A stretch of 64,000 bases of DNA from Cystobasidiopsis lactophilus (taxonomy: Eukaryota > Basidiomycota > Agaricostilbomycetes > Agaricostilbales > Chionosphaeraceae). Below, piece by piece: positions 1 to 9,146 of this stretch; positions within the stretch are counted from its first letter, which is position 1; each line of letters starts with the position of its first letter. The translations under genes were made by a program, and so were the position numbers. Location of the stretch: the NCBI GenBank assembly GCA_001599975.1, contig BCIO01000001.1, forward strand, positions 1,550,001-1,614,000, given 5' to 3'. Below the pieces are notes generated by a model, which saw only the letters and a list, made by a program, of their open reading frames with translations, did not search any database and was not told the DNA's origin.

Positions 1-132
1 CGCCACGAATTCCGAGGGATCTTTTTGGCTTCGACCTCTGGTATGTTACGTAGTATTCCATCCCGTACAAAGAGTGCAGTGAGACAGCTTTACGAAAGAA
101 ACGAGGAAAGGAAGTCTGACCGACACAGGCGC

Positions 133-1443
133 CTACTCCAATGACTGGCCCAATCGAAGCAGGATAGTCCCGAGATTTTGACCAGGCTGCAGCCCTGATA
201 CGAAGGGTTGCTCTTGCCAGGTGCCTCCTGGTAAATCAACGATCGGCTTGTCGTAACCAAGATACTGATTTACAAGTGCGACCTCTTGCAAGCTGGCGGG
301 CACGTCTAAGGGCTTGAAAGTGGGCATGCTGAAGATCAAGGAGATCAGTCGATAATTACGTTGCAAGACAAAAGGGAGAACGCACTGGTCATCCGAACCC
401 AAACTGACCAAGTGTAGTCGCCGAAGTCGAAGAAGACGCGAAAACGAGAGCCGTGGGATAGGAAAGTACGACTGCAGTTCGACATCTTCTAATGCGGGTG
501 CCAGCACTTGAATGAGTTGAGGGAGACTCGAAACGTCGTCCCAGTGGATGTCATGCACCGCCAAGCAGCGCAAATGATTGAACGCGCTCTCGGCATCGAC
601 CAATCCCTTTGCCACCAGACCGAGCGTCCCATTCAACTGATTGGTTACATCGATACATAGCTTGCTGATACTAAGCTTCTCTCCTCCAGCTCGAATGCCG
701 ACCCGGAGCAGTTCGTGCGGAAGAGCAGTGCCGTAGTCAAACAGCCGCAGGAAGTAAGGGCTTGATGAGCCCTCGATGGACAGCAGGCTAGGAATGTCAT
801 CCAGCGTGGTGAGGCGCCAGAACTTGTTGACTGCCCATTCCAACACCCATGGACCAGTCGACTGATATTTCCAATCCGGATTGGATATGACGAGTCGAAA
901 TGTTTCCAGCCGAGGGAATCCCAAGTAAAGAGCGTCGAGGATTTGGCACTCCACAGCGAGCGTGTCGTGATTAATCCTGCCGCTTAAGACCTCCAGGTCC
1001 AGATGTCGCAATTGGCTGAAGAGCTTGCTGCGAACGGCGCGGACAGAAGGTCGTAGTGCAGCCATCACACCGATGGGAGGTTGTTCATCAGAAGGCTGAA
1101 GGGCGATTTTCAGGGTTTGGACATGGCGCGCGAGATAAGGCGGCGGCGGAAAGATTTTGGCCAGCGTCCAGTAAGAGTGCAGCCGAAACTCGGCCCGCTT
1201 CCACACCACAGCCATCACGCTTGCTCGCCAAGATCGACAGACGGCGAGAAGGGCGGAGCCAGTTTTGGGGGATTCGATGCGATCTCGACTGTAGAGCACC
1301 TCGCTTTCTCCTTTGCCTGGTCCATAAAACTGTTCGCCAAGGTGGTAAGTAACCGGCCCTTCGTCTGCCACACACTCGGACGCAATCTGCTGCAGCAACT
1401 CGATGGGCAGGTTTTGGGCGATGGTCCCAAGGCGAGATTCCAT
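133..1443 (-). CDS. F-box-like / leucine-rich protein
   Basis: An uninterrupted 436-residue reading frame. Residues about 10-25 (NLPIELLQQIASEC) fit the start of an F-box, the motif that docks substrate adaptors onto SKP1 in SCF ubiquitin ligases, and a second F-box-like stretch (ALLAVCRSWRASV) follows near residue 65. The rest has irregular leucine-rich segments such as LFSQLRHLDLEVL and RLLRLRRLHLVSL, the usual look of fungal F-box/LRR proteins. The target is unknown. The methionine at 1443 is chosen because it directly precedes the F-box. It lies head to head with the nucleotide-sugar transporter gene. No obvious intron is needed. A second, unrelated-looking F-box gene lies at 40407-41737. 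The family call is moderate and rests on the motif only. Confidence 0.6.
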   Translation of the reverse strand: MESRLGTIAQNLPIELLQQIASECVADEGPVTYHLGEQFYGPGKGESEVLYSRDRIESPKTGSALLAVCRSWRASVMAVVWKRAEFRLHSYWTLAKIFPPPPYLARHVQTLKIALQPSDEQPPIGVMAALRPSVRAVRSKLFSQLRHLDLEVLSGRINHDTLAVECQILDALYLGFPRLETFRLVISNPDWKYQSTGPWVLEWAVNKFWRLTTLDDIPSLLSIEGSSSPYFLRLFDYGTALPHELLRVGIRAGGEKLSISKLCIDVTNQLNGTLGLVAKGLVDAESAFNHLRCLAVHDIHWDDVSSLPQLIQVLAPALEDVELQSYFPIPRLSFSRLLRLRRLHLVSLGSDDQCVLPFVLQRNYRLISLIFSMPTFKPLDVPASLQEVALVNQYLGYDKPIVDLPGGTWQEQPFVSGLQPGQNLGTILLRLGQSLE

Positions 1444-1964
1444 TTTGCAGTCTGTGCCGACTTCTTGAGCGGGATGCGGCGCGAGATGGGTCCGTGAACA
1501 AAGGGCTCACAAGTTACTGCGAGCAGCTCGTGCCCATGACTTCAACCAGGCGTTGGCCAGAGACCCAGAATAGGCCGGGTGTCGTCGTAATGGTGCAAGA
1601 GCAAGCAAAGGCGGCGGAACGCGTTTGCGGTTGCCAAACCTCGTGCCATGCTGCAGAGTGCATGTCAACGCGCAGTTCCAAGCGTTCCGAGAGCTCTTGG
1701 CCGCAAATGAGACACGCGCACGCTCCTCTGGGCGCCGACACACAAGTCTCGCCCTCGACGTCCATCATCCCCAGAGGCCCAATAGATCGCAGCTGGAGCT
1801 GCGTACTTCTCAAGAGGCCTAGGCAACAGTACAAGCAAGGGTCAGATCACCAATCGAAAGAGCGCTCCAAGAATACTCCTTGCGATTTGTTTTGACTTTG
1901 GCTTGTGCCCGAGGCATTCCTGTTGCTTGCTTGCTCCCAGTCGGCGACCGAACCACTCTCATAA
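1444..1964. promoter_or_regulatory. Divergent intergenic region, F-box gene / SLC35C1-like gene
   Basis: This 521-base stretch lies between two divergently read genes and must hold both 5' regions. Open frames on both strands here have no recognisable motif or splice logic. A CTCAT-rich stretch precedes the transporter start. No other structure was seen. Confidence 0.4.
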
Positions 1965-3528
1965 ATGGCAGCCTCTACCAACGAGAAGAGCAATGATGTG
2001 CACTTGCAGCTGCAGGACGACGAGGAGCCGCTCTCGCCCATAATGTCGTCGCCTCCTCCGCCCGACTCGCCGCCGTCTCGCTTCATGGTCCTGTTCTCAG
2101 TCTGCTTCTATATCGTGGCCGCCATCGTTATGGTCATGGCCAACAAGCACGTCCTCAACGTCGTCTCCACCCCGCTGTTCTTCCTGTTTTGCCAGCTCGT
2201 TATTGCGGTGCTCCTATTGCAGGCCAGCGCGGCATTAGGTGCGCAGCTCCGCGCCATCTTCAGCCACTTGTGGACTGTGACTCATTCCGTTGATCCTGAG
2301 CACAGGCTACTTCGTCCTGCCGCGGATACAGCTGCAGACGGCAAAAGACTTGGCGCCCTTGATTGCCATTAACTGCACCGGCCTCATCTTCAACACGTAC
2401 TGCCTCAAGCTGGTCGATGCGTCTTTCTACCAGGTGTGTCCAGATGCCCAATTGACCGTCGAAATCGCGTTAATGAGCGCAAGCACAGGTCGCAAGAGGG
2501 CTGGTGTTGCCGTTCACCGTGCTCTTCTCCTTCGTGCTCCTCAAAGCCAAGTCCTCGAATTCAGTCCTGGCCGGCGTCGTTTTGGTCTGCGTTGGCTTCT
2601 TCTGGGGCGTGTCGGGCGAACAGTTGAACGGGTCAGGGTTGGGAATCATGATGGGCATCTTTTCTTCGATCACCACCTCGGTCCAGTGAGTGGAGTTCTC
2701 CCTCTCTGACGGCCTTAGTCTGAGGCATGTCCTCCTTGCAGCGCGATTGTCATCAAGAAGAGCTTGGCAGCGGTGCACGGCAGCACGCTCGACTTGGTCT
2801 ACTACAACAATGCGCTCTCCGCCGTGGTGGTCGCGCCTCTCATCTTAGTAGCCGGCGAAAGCTCGGCCGTGCTCGACCTCATCTCCGACCGGGGCGAGCA
2901 GATGTCGACGTTCTTGGTCGGCACGCTGGTCACCGGCGTGTTTGGCTTCCTCATTTGCGTCGCCGGCTTCCTGTCCATCAAGGTCACCTCGCCCGTCTCC
3001 CACATGATCTCCGCCGCCGTGCGAGGCGTCATTCAGACCTTCTGTGCGTGTTTTCCTAGTTTTCGTTGGGCGCAGCACAGAATGCTGATGGTTCTTGGGC
3101 TTGGCACAGTGGGCATGAGCCTGTTCGGCGACTTGATCACGTCGGACCGGTTCATTGGCATCTCCTTCATCCTCGCCGGCTCCATCTGGTACACCTACGC
3201 TAAGAGCCAAGAGGCGCACAACCCGCCGCAGCTCACGTCGACCGCCCCGAGCCCGATACTCCAACTGAGGCAGCCGGACCGCCCATACTCGCCGGCCCTC
3301 CGCAACTCGCCGCTGCCCACCAGGAACTCGCCCAACCTGGCACCTATATCGTCCTTTGGCAACGATTCAGATAGGTGCGCGATCCCCCCACTCCCTATCG
3401 CCAAAGCTCACGAGATCCCAACAGCTCTTCATTACCGTTGCCAGTATCTGCAGAGAAGAGCAAAGCCAGCTAGACCATATTACACTCGCATACCGCTAAA
3501 GAAGCAGTGGATACCTCCCTCATTGTAA
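1965..3528 (+). CDS. Nucleotide-sugar transporter, GDP-fucose transporter (SLC35C1) type
   Basis: A spliced Golgi-type drug/metabolite transporter of the triose-phosphate translocator group. The N-terminus has a cytosolic acidic and proline-rich tail, then a first membrane helix (CFYIVAAIVMVMANKHVLN). Later exons give the LPRIQLQTAKDLAPLIAIN block, NTYCLKLVDASFYQ, the LPFTVLFSFVLLKAKSS helix, SITTSVQ joined to AIVIKKSL, VYYNNALSAVVVAPL and the family signature KVTSPVSHMISAAVRG. The order and spacing follow SLC35C1, which exchanges GDP-fucose for GMP in the Golgi. Introns lie near 2240-2310, 2434-2490, 2687-2741 and 3043-3109. The C-terminal tail is hydrophilic; a further short intron near 3375 could replace the last residues, so the exact stop is uncertain. 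Substrate assignment is by family resemblance; another GDP-sugar is possible. Confidence 0.75.
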
Positions 3529-3635
3529 CAACTCTCATATTTACCACACACATGAAAGGCTGTTCCTTTTTGACATTGTTGCATTTTCGAAAGCTTAGAT
3601 TTTGGGAGGATGCGGGAAGGCCCATTCTGTGCATT

Positions 3636-4307
3636 TCAGATAACTACAATGGCTGTAAAACGCAATGGCCGCACTCAGCGAGGACTTCGCAAACGAGGGG
3701 GAAAGCGCCTTACTTGAGGGAGTAAAGAGCTTCTTGTTGTGGTAGACGGATTTGCCGGCCTGTGCAGCCCACCTCAATGTCAGCTCTGTGCAGTAGTTAA
3801 AATAAGGGCGTCGGACGCACCTCCCAGCCGTCGACGTCCTTCATGATCTCCTTCTCCCGGTTGTGGGCGGCCACCGCTCGGCGGTACACGTCCCGGTCGC
3901 CCTCGGCCATGAGCAGCGGCACCAGGTGTATCCTGGACCACGCCTTTTCCCTCGCCAGCTCTCTGTTCAGATCCGACTTCCCTCAGACAGCGCTCGCCAA
4001 AGGGGGACGAGAGGGAGCCGAACCGCTTCTCGATCTGGCCCTCGCCAAACCTCCAAAAGCCAAACGCACAAACGGCGAACACGCCGCCAAAGACGACCAG
4101 GCCAGACGGGCCGCGCACGGGCAGGTTGCGCTTGTAGCGGAGCGGCTCGTAGCCTGTGCGAATCGACAACTTCAGACTTTTGGAGGGAATCTGGGTTAGG
4201 GCTCTGGTCTACGCACCTCCGGGCGGCGGCAGGTCCCTGCAGGCGATGCATTAGCTTGTGTTGAGCGGTGTGAGAAGGTCTACGCACTGCCGATATGGGA
4301 TGGCCAT
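3636..4307 (-). CDS. NDUFA13: Complex I subunit NDUFA13 / GRIM-19 homologue
   Basis: Accessory subunit of mitochondrial NADH:ubiquinone oxidoreductase, inner-membrane anchored. The spliced product is about 125 residues. The first exon gives MAIPYRQ and joins at a GTGCGT...CTAAT...GCAG intron to DLPPPGG, then YEPLRYKRNLPVRGPSG, the family N-terminal signature. One membrane helix follows (LVVFGGVFAVCAFGFWRF), then NRELAREKAWSRIHLVPLL, AEGDRDVYRRAVAAHNREKE and MKDVDGWE joined to AGKSVYHNKKLF. The last intron (GTAAGG to TTTACAG) gives a short tail ending at a TGA whose complement lies at 3636. There are about five introns of 50-80 bases. An unspliced reading stops early at 3798, but it loses the conserved AGKSVY block and is disfavoured. 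Its start is only 71 bases from the divergent UBR7-like gene. Confidence 0.85.
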
Positions 4308-4378
4308 TGCTCGTCCTGGTCAGAGAGTTTGGCTGGAGTGTGGCTCGGCTCGGCTAAACTTCCTCCCTCCCTGCGCTC
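4308..4378. promoter_or_regulatory. 71-base bidirectional promoter, NDUFA13 / UBR7-like
   Basis: Only 71 bases separate the start codon of NDUFA13 on the minus strand from the first start codon of the UBR7-like gene on the plus strand. Both 5' untranslated regions and the core promoter must fit here or overlap the genes. It contains CTCGGCTCGGC repeats but no TATA-like box. Confidence 0.55.
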
Positions 4379-5920
4379 ATGCACGCTCAAACCGCGTCGG
4401 CGATGGATGTGGCTTCAGTCTTCAAGCATGCAGGCCAGGACGAGCTCACGCTCTTCGAGTTCCTCGAGCAGTCCAACCAATTAGAGTCTGAGGCGCGCGA
4501 GGCCATCCCTTACTCGCTCCGCGAATGCTCCTTCGACAAGGGCCACGTCCGCCAGCCCGTGTACAGCTGCTTGACGTGCCAAACTGCCAATGGAGGCGAA
4601 TTGGCTGGTATATGCGCTACGTGCTCCGTTACTTGTCATTCCACGCATGAGCAAGTCGAGGTGAGCGCAAGCGGCGCTTTGTTTTGGTTTTCGCACCCTC
4701 GCTGAAAAGAGAGCGTCGAAAGCTCTTCAACCGACGTGCATTTCAATGCGATTGCGGGACGACCCGCCTAGGGCCAGAGGCGACGTGCAACGCTGGGAAG
4801 AGGCTAGGGCAGGCGCCCAACGACGGCAACTCGTACGACAAGACCTTCCGCAACGAGTTCTGCTACTGCGGCAAGCCTTACGACCCCTTCACGGAGGAGG
4901 ACGAGATGCTGCAGTGCGTGGTGTGCGAGAACTGGCTGCACAGCCGGTGCATCATCCCGCGCATCCCAAAAGAGGCGGCGGCGGCGGAGGAAGCGAAAGT
5001 AGAGGAGAGCAAGGAGGAAAGCGACAAGAACAAGGAGGGAGAGAAGAAGGAAGAGGAGAAGGACCGCCCAGTGTTGGAGCTGGAAGAGTTCGAGACCATC
5101 CTCTGCTCGGACTGCGCCGAGTCCGACCTCTTGCGGCCACTAATGCGGCGCTACGCAGCTAAACCAGACTCTGGCTTCATCATGATTGACCAAGCCAACC
5201 AACTCGTCGGCCGGATGCCCGCCGTTGTCGAGTCTTCTAAACGCTCGCGCTCGGGTACACCAGACGGCCAGCCGAGCAGCAAGCGCCTCAAGCTGGACTT
5301 GTCCGAAGTGGAGCCCTCATCTGAACCTCCGACTTCGGATGTGGATGTGGAGTGCACAGCGCCGGAGGACGAGCCCTCGGAGACCTTTTTGGCTTTGGTG
5401 GCGCTCGACGGTTTCAAGGCTACTGTCTTCTTAGAGGAGTTAGACTGGCGAGACCAGTGGTGTCGCTGCAAGAAGGTGGGCTTCACGTGTTCTCGTTCGC
5501 GGAGTCTAAAGCTGAGAACGGGCGTTCACAGTGTCTGCCGCTTTTCGAAATGCTGCCTTATCTCTTAGAAGAGGAAGAGACCTGCGACCCGGAGGAGGAC
5601 AAGGAACCTCGTATGTGCTTCTTTGCCTAGGTGGCTAGCCCCATACTGAAGGAGATTGCGCAGAGCGCTCGATCGAAGACGCGTCCAATGACATGCTCCA
5701 AAGGCTACCCCGCGGTCCTGTCCTTGACTATGTGCGCGCTTCCTTCTCTTTGGTGACTTCTAGAAGCTCAAGGACCCCACAGCTTAACGGAGTGAAGGCG
5801 ATCTCTTCCGAGTTTAAAAGTTGGCTCAACAGCCTGCCGACTCCGACAGACGGCAGCAAGCTCACGGTGACGGCGGACATGGTCAAGGAGTGGCTAGCGA
5901 CAAAGTCTTTGTCCAAATGA
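4379..5920 (+). CDS. UBR-box and PHD-finger protein, UBR7 / Mlo2 type
   Basis: A likely nuclear or cytoplasmic E3 ubiquitin ligase. The N-terminal exon holds the UBR zinc box: CSFDKGHVRQPVYSCLTC, GICATCSVTCHSTHE, then after an intron FNRRAFQCDCGTTRLG. A PHD-type finger follows (FCYCGKPYDPF, MLQCVVCENWLHSRCI, ILCSDCAESDLL), interrupted by a lysine/glutamate-rich low-complexity insert at about residues 190-225. Further on are serine-rich and acidic stretches and a C-terminal WLNSLPTPTDGSKLTV region before the stop at 5918-5920. This order (UBR box, atypical PHD, C-terminal alpha region) is that of UBR7 and fission yeast Mlo2. The start is either 4379 or the methionine at 4403 (MDVASVFKHAG), which would remove eight residues. 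Introns lie near 4660-4710, 5475-5530, 5610-5650 and 5730-5790. Confidence 0.8.
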
Positions 5921-6123
5921 TATGAATTTGCCATGCGTTCTACAATGTGTGGTTTTTCTCTTTTCAGTGCGTTTACAATCGTCAACAATGCGCTTTGTAC
6001 AATCGTTCAATTCGTCGTCCTTCCTTCCTTCTATCTCGCAGACCGAGCGCTATTGGCCGCCATTCACCCATAGCTCGAAGTGTGCGTCTGCGTCTTGGGA
6101 GGCCGAAGAGGTTCGCCGAAGCC

Positions 6124-6579
6124 ATGTCCGCCGCGCAGCCTGGCGCGAGAGGGGCTGGCCGTGGACGTCAACTTGGTGGCTTCGCGAGTAGCGCCGAAGG
6201 GGGAGAGGCGCGGATTCCAAAGCTCTTTGAAGCCAGGAGGAAGAGGTGCTTGGTTCTACAGCTTCATCAGTCAGTAAGTCGCGTCTCTGGCAATAAATTA
6301 AAAACAAGCTGGCTCACCCTTTGAAAACAGCATGTTGACGCGGATTTTATGCGTGGGGGCGCTTTGTTTTGGGAGATGAGAGTGTGTGGATGGATGCAGC
6401 GGAACAAGAGAGGTGAGCTTGCTCTTTAAGCCAACGCTGACTACGACACCAACGACTAAGCACGCACAGCGCCGCCCCGCCAACAGCACACCGCCGAAAA
6501 AGGCGCGCGGCCTCCGAAAGTTTGGGCCGAGGAGTTGGCCGCTCCGAGGAAGCTCTCATGGAGCCGATTGGTGTCGTAG
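6124..6579 (+). CDS. Candidate small spliced gene, unknown product
   Basis: I do not recognise this protein. Three exons (6124-6273, 6331-6412, 6470-6579) join through two 57-base introns with good signals: donor GTAAGT with acceptor AACAG, and donor GTGAGC with GACTAAGC branch and GCACAG acceptor. The joined frame stays open for 113 residues to a TAG at 6577-6579. The product would be basic and glycine/arginine-rich at its start (ARGAGRGRQ), with ADFMRGGALFWEMRV in the middle and a lysine/alanine-rich end. The other exon-1 frame also reads open (KPGGRGAWFYSFIS) but stops soon after intron 1. It lies between the UBR7-like gene and the 3' end of THI20. The intron signals argue for a real transcript; the coding frame is uncertain. 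Confidence 0.4.
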
Positions 6580-6723
6580 CTGGCAGCCATTTCCTTATCG
6601 CAGGGTCATGACAAGGGATTTCGGCCGACGCCGGACGCAGTGTGCGAATTTTAGTGCAGAAAAAGATAGTGTAATAATATGGGCAATGATGATGCGTGGA
6701 TGGTGATTGACCTCAAGTGACCG

Positions 6724-8952
6724 TTAGGTGGTGTCTTTTTTGAGCCCTATGTTGTGAGGCAGGCTTTGGGAAAAGAAGGCGTGCTCCATTCGCGCTGCAA
6801 GAATTGATGAGCAAACCGCCGACCGCCACCGAGGCAAAGCTGAGCTTACTGGCCTGCGAGCACGACATGATGAAATCAGTAACAAGGCAAGAAGAAAATC
6901 CATAGGGGCGCGTACAGTGTTGAAGGTCAGAACCAGATCGCGAAGGAGTTCGGGAGATGGGGCTTCTCGTGCGGCGGTCTGCTCCAGCAATTCTATGCCG
7001 GATGTCACCGCCTATACAACTCAATTGAGTAGTAATTTATGATTCAAAGGCAGAAGAGGAGGCGTACCTGCTGAAATTGTGGCCGAGCGTAGTCCTCGAT
7101 CCACTTCAGATACCGGTTGCCCTCTCGAACCGTCTGAGGATCCTTGGCCAGTCTGGCGCCGATCTGCCCGTAACCGATCAAACATGGGGCCGTCGCTACC
7201 CGGAGGTGCAGCAGGGATTTGGCGTTGGCCACGTCGAGCGTGTATCGGGTATAAGCAACAGTCCCAAATTCTTCCTCTTCTTCGAGCATGTCTTGCAGTG
7301 AAATGCCAAACTCGTTACAGTACTGTCGTAGTATGAGGGCCTGTTGTCGCCTGTGTCCAGGAGGGAAGGGTGCTCACGCTGACGTGCATGTCGATCTCCG
7401 ACACGATGCTCGATATGATCACGTTGGCAGACGCAATGTCTTGGAAGTTGTCCGATTTATACACAGCAAGGCCGAATATCCGAGCATAACTGGCGTTGTA
7501 CATCAGAAAGGACTGGAATTCACATGTGCAGAGAGACAGCCTTGCTGTTTGAGGAAAATGTAGTCTGCATGGACGCGTCAAATGTGCTTTCTGGAGCTTG
7601 TCATCTAACTGACCTTGCTTCAAGAAATGGACGAAGGATTCCATGGGGAGCTGCACCCGAAGTGAGAGAAGCTCGGGCCGCTAGCGGGCGAACACCTGCC
7701 TCGCCACTTTGCAGGCCTCTGACAAAGTCGTTGTCCTCGACATATTTCTTCCATACTTCACGATTCTGCCCAAGCAGGTAGTCTGTGAGAGGTGTTGCCA
7801 CAATGTTGGTAGGGCTGCTGGCTCGTCAGTCACCTGGTGGTGTGCGACGGCCATAAGACTCACACTGGCAGGGCGCGAGTGCGAATTGAATGGAGCTGTA
7901 AAGAACTGAGAATGTAATCGACTGGGAAGTGGAAAGGGCGCACATGATTCACAGGCCCATTGCCGGCCCCGACAGGAAAGCTTGACGCTATAGCATTTTG
8001 TACATATCGAATTGCTGAAGTGACGGCATCGTTGGTAGTTGCTCCTTTGCCGAGCTCTGCAGCGATGGCAGCACTGAGCGTGCAGCCGGTTCCATGCGTG
8101 TTTTTGGTGGCAACCTTTCTGCAGAGGAAATCTTGGTGAGCGACAGGCACACTGGATTCGGCAGGGAAGCCCTACGAATGTTCAAAGACAGTAAAACTGT
8201 CTGACTTCGATTGGTAGAGCAAGTCAAAGATGACATCGGTTTGAAGATGGCCGCCCTTGAGCAAGACGTTGGGGCAGCCAGACTTCGCAATCGTCCTACA
8301 GATGGACTGCACTGCACGTAAAAAGAATTCATCGCCGCTCCACAATTCCGCAGGGCAAAATGCGCGTACTCTCTTCGATCGTAGCATCACCGGCTTTGGG
8401 CAATCCCGCCAGGATTCGTCCTTCTGGAAGATTAGGGGTGACAACGGACGCGAGAGGCAAGAGAAGCTCTCTGAGGCTGTTGACAGCTGACGTTTCCAGG
8501 AGCTCGTGCCCACTGGTGGACACCATAACGGGGTCAACAACCAGCTTGAGCGAGTCGGTGGCGCAATGCTTTTTGAGGGAAGCGACCACGGCCTGGATGA
8601 TGGGCGCCGAAGAGAGCATCCCGGTCTTTATGCTGGCAATGTTGAGATCAGAGAGAACAGCGTCGAGCTGCTGTCCGACGAAACCAGGCGAGGCTGATTC
8701 CACCGCCGCAACACCTCTGCTGTTCTGGGCGGTCAAGGCGGTCACTACGCTGGCCCCATATGTGCTGAGAGCTGCAAAAGTCTGTGTCTTTGATGAGCCG
8801 AAAGCACCCGAGCTGGACAAATAAGATCTTGCCTTCAAATCGGCCTGAATGCCAGCTCCGCCGCCAGAGTCGCTGCCTGGTGACCAAACTCAACACAACC
8901 CAATCTAACAGACACTAGACTCACCAGCAATCGTCAAAATTTGGGGCAACAT
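6724..8952 (-). CDS. THI20: Bifunctional HMP/HMP-P kinase with C-terminal TenA domain
   Basis: Thiamine pathway enzyme. The N-terminal half is ThiD: PQILTIAG joined to SDSGGGAGIQADLK, TYGASVVTALTAQNS, VVDPVMVSTSGHELL, VVTPNLPE and NTHGTGCTLSAAIAAELG. It phosphorylates hydroxymethylpyrimidine twice. The C-terminal half is TenA/thiaminase II-like: TPLTDYLLGQN, YASYARIFGLAVYKS, GYGQIGARLAKDPQ, YLKWIEDYARPQFQ and a final RMEHAFFSQSL helix, giving pyrimidine salvage. Start at 8952 (MLPQILTIAG) is set by the conserved kinase N-terminus. Many short introns. A 51-base stretch at 8782-8832 looks like a GC-AG intron. The 3' end needs a 4-base exon at 6850-6853 to restore the TenA C-terminal helix. It is divergent from THI6 over 194 bases, so joint thiamine control is likely. 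Confidence 0.88.
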
Positions 8953-9146
8953 CGCTGCTGCTGGTCAGCCATTGGCCTCGCCAAGCCGTCCAAAAAATGA
9001 GCCCGAAGACAGGTTGCGCCACATCCTTCAGCTTGACACCTGAATTTGAATCTTGATAAACTCATCTGATCCTCTCTGAGCTAGTCATTTGATTCCACCA
9101 AGAACGCCGTTGACGTCCCAGCGACAATCTGCCAAGCCCTGCCCAA
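8953..9146. promoter_or_regulatory. Shared divergent promoter of THI20 and THI6
   Basis: These 194 bases separate the start codons of the two thiamine genes. An inverted CCAAT box (ATTGG, near 8972) and a GATAA motif (near 9054) are visible. I see no TPP-riboswitch core; the single CTGAG near 9078 lacks the partner helices. A thiamine-responsive factor site is expected by function but not identifiable here. Confidence 0.5.

Noticed and set aside
1494-1895. 133-residue plus-strand frame before the transporter gene
   Set aside because: Polar composition, no motif, overlaps frames on the other strand, and ends before the transporter start.
8953-9146. TPP riboswitch in the THI divergent region or the early introns
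   Set aside because: Only an isolated CTGAG is present; the paired helices and the second conserved loop are missing.
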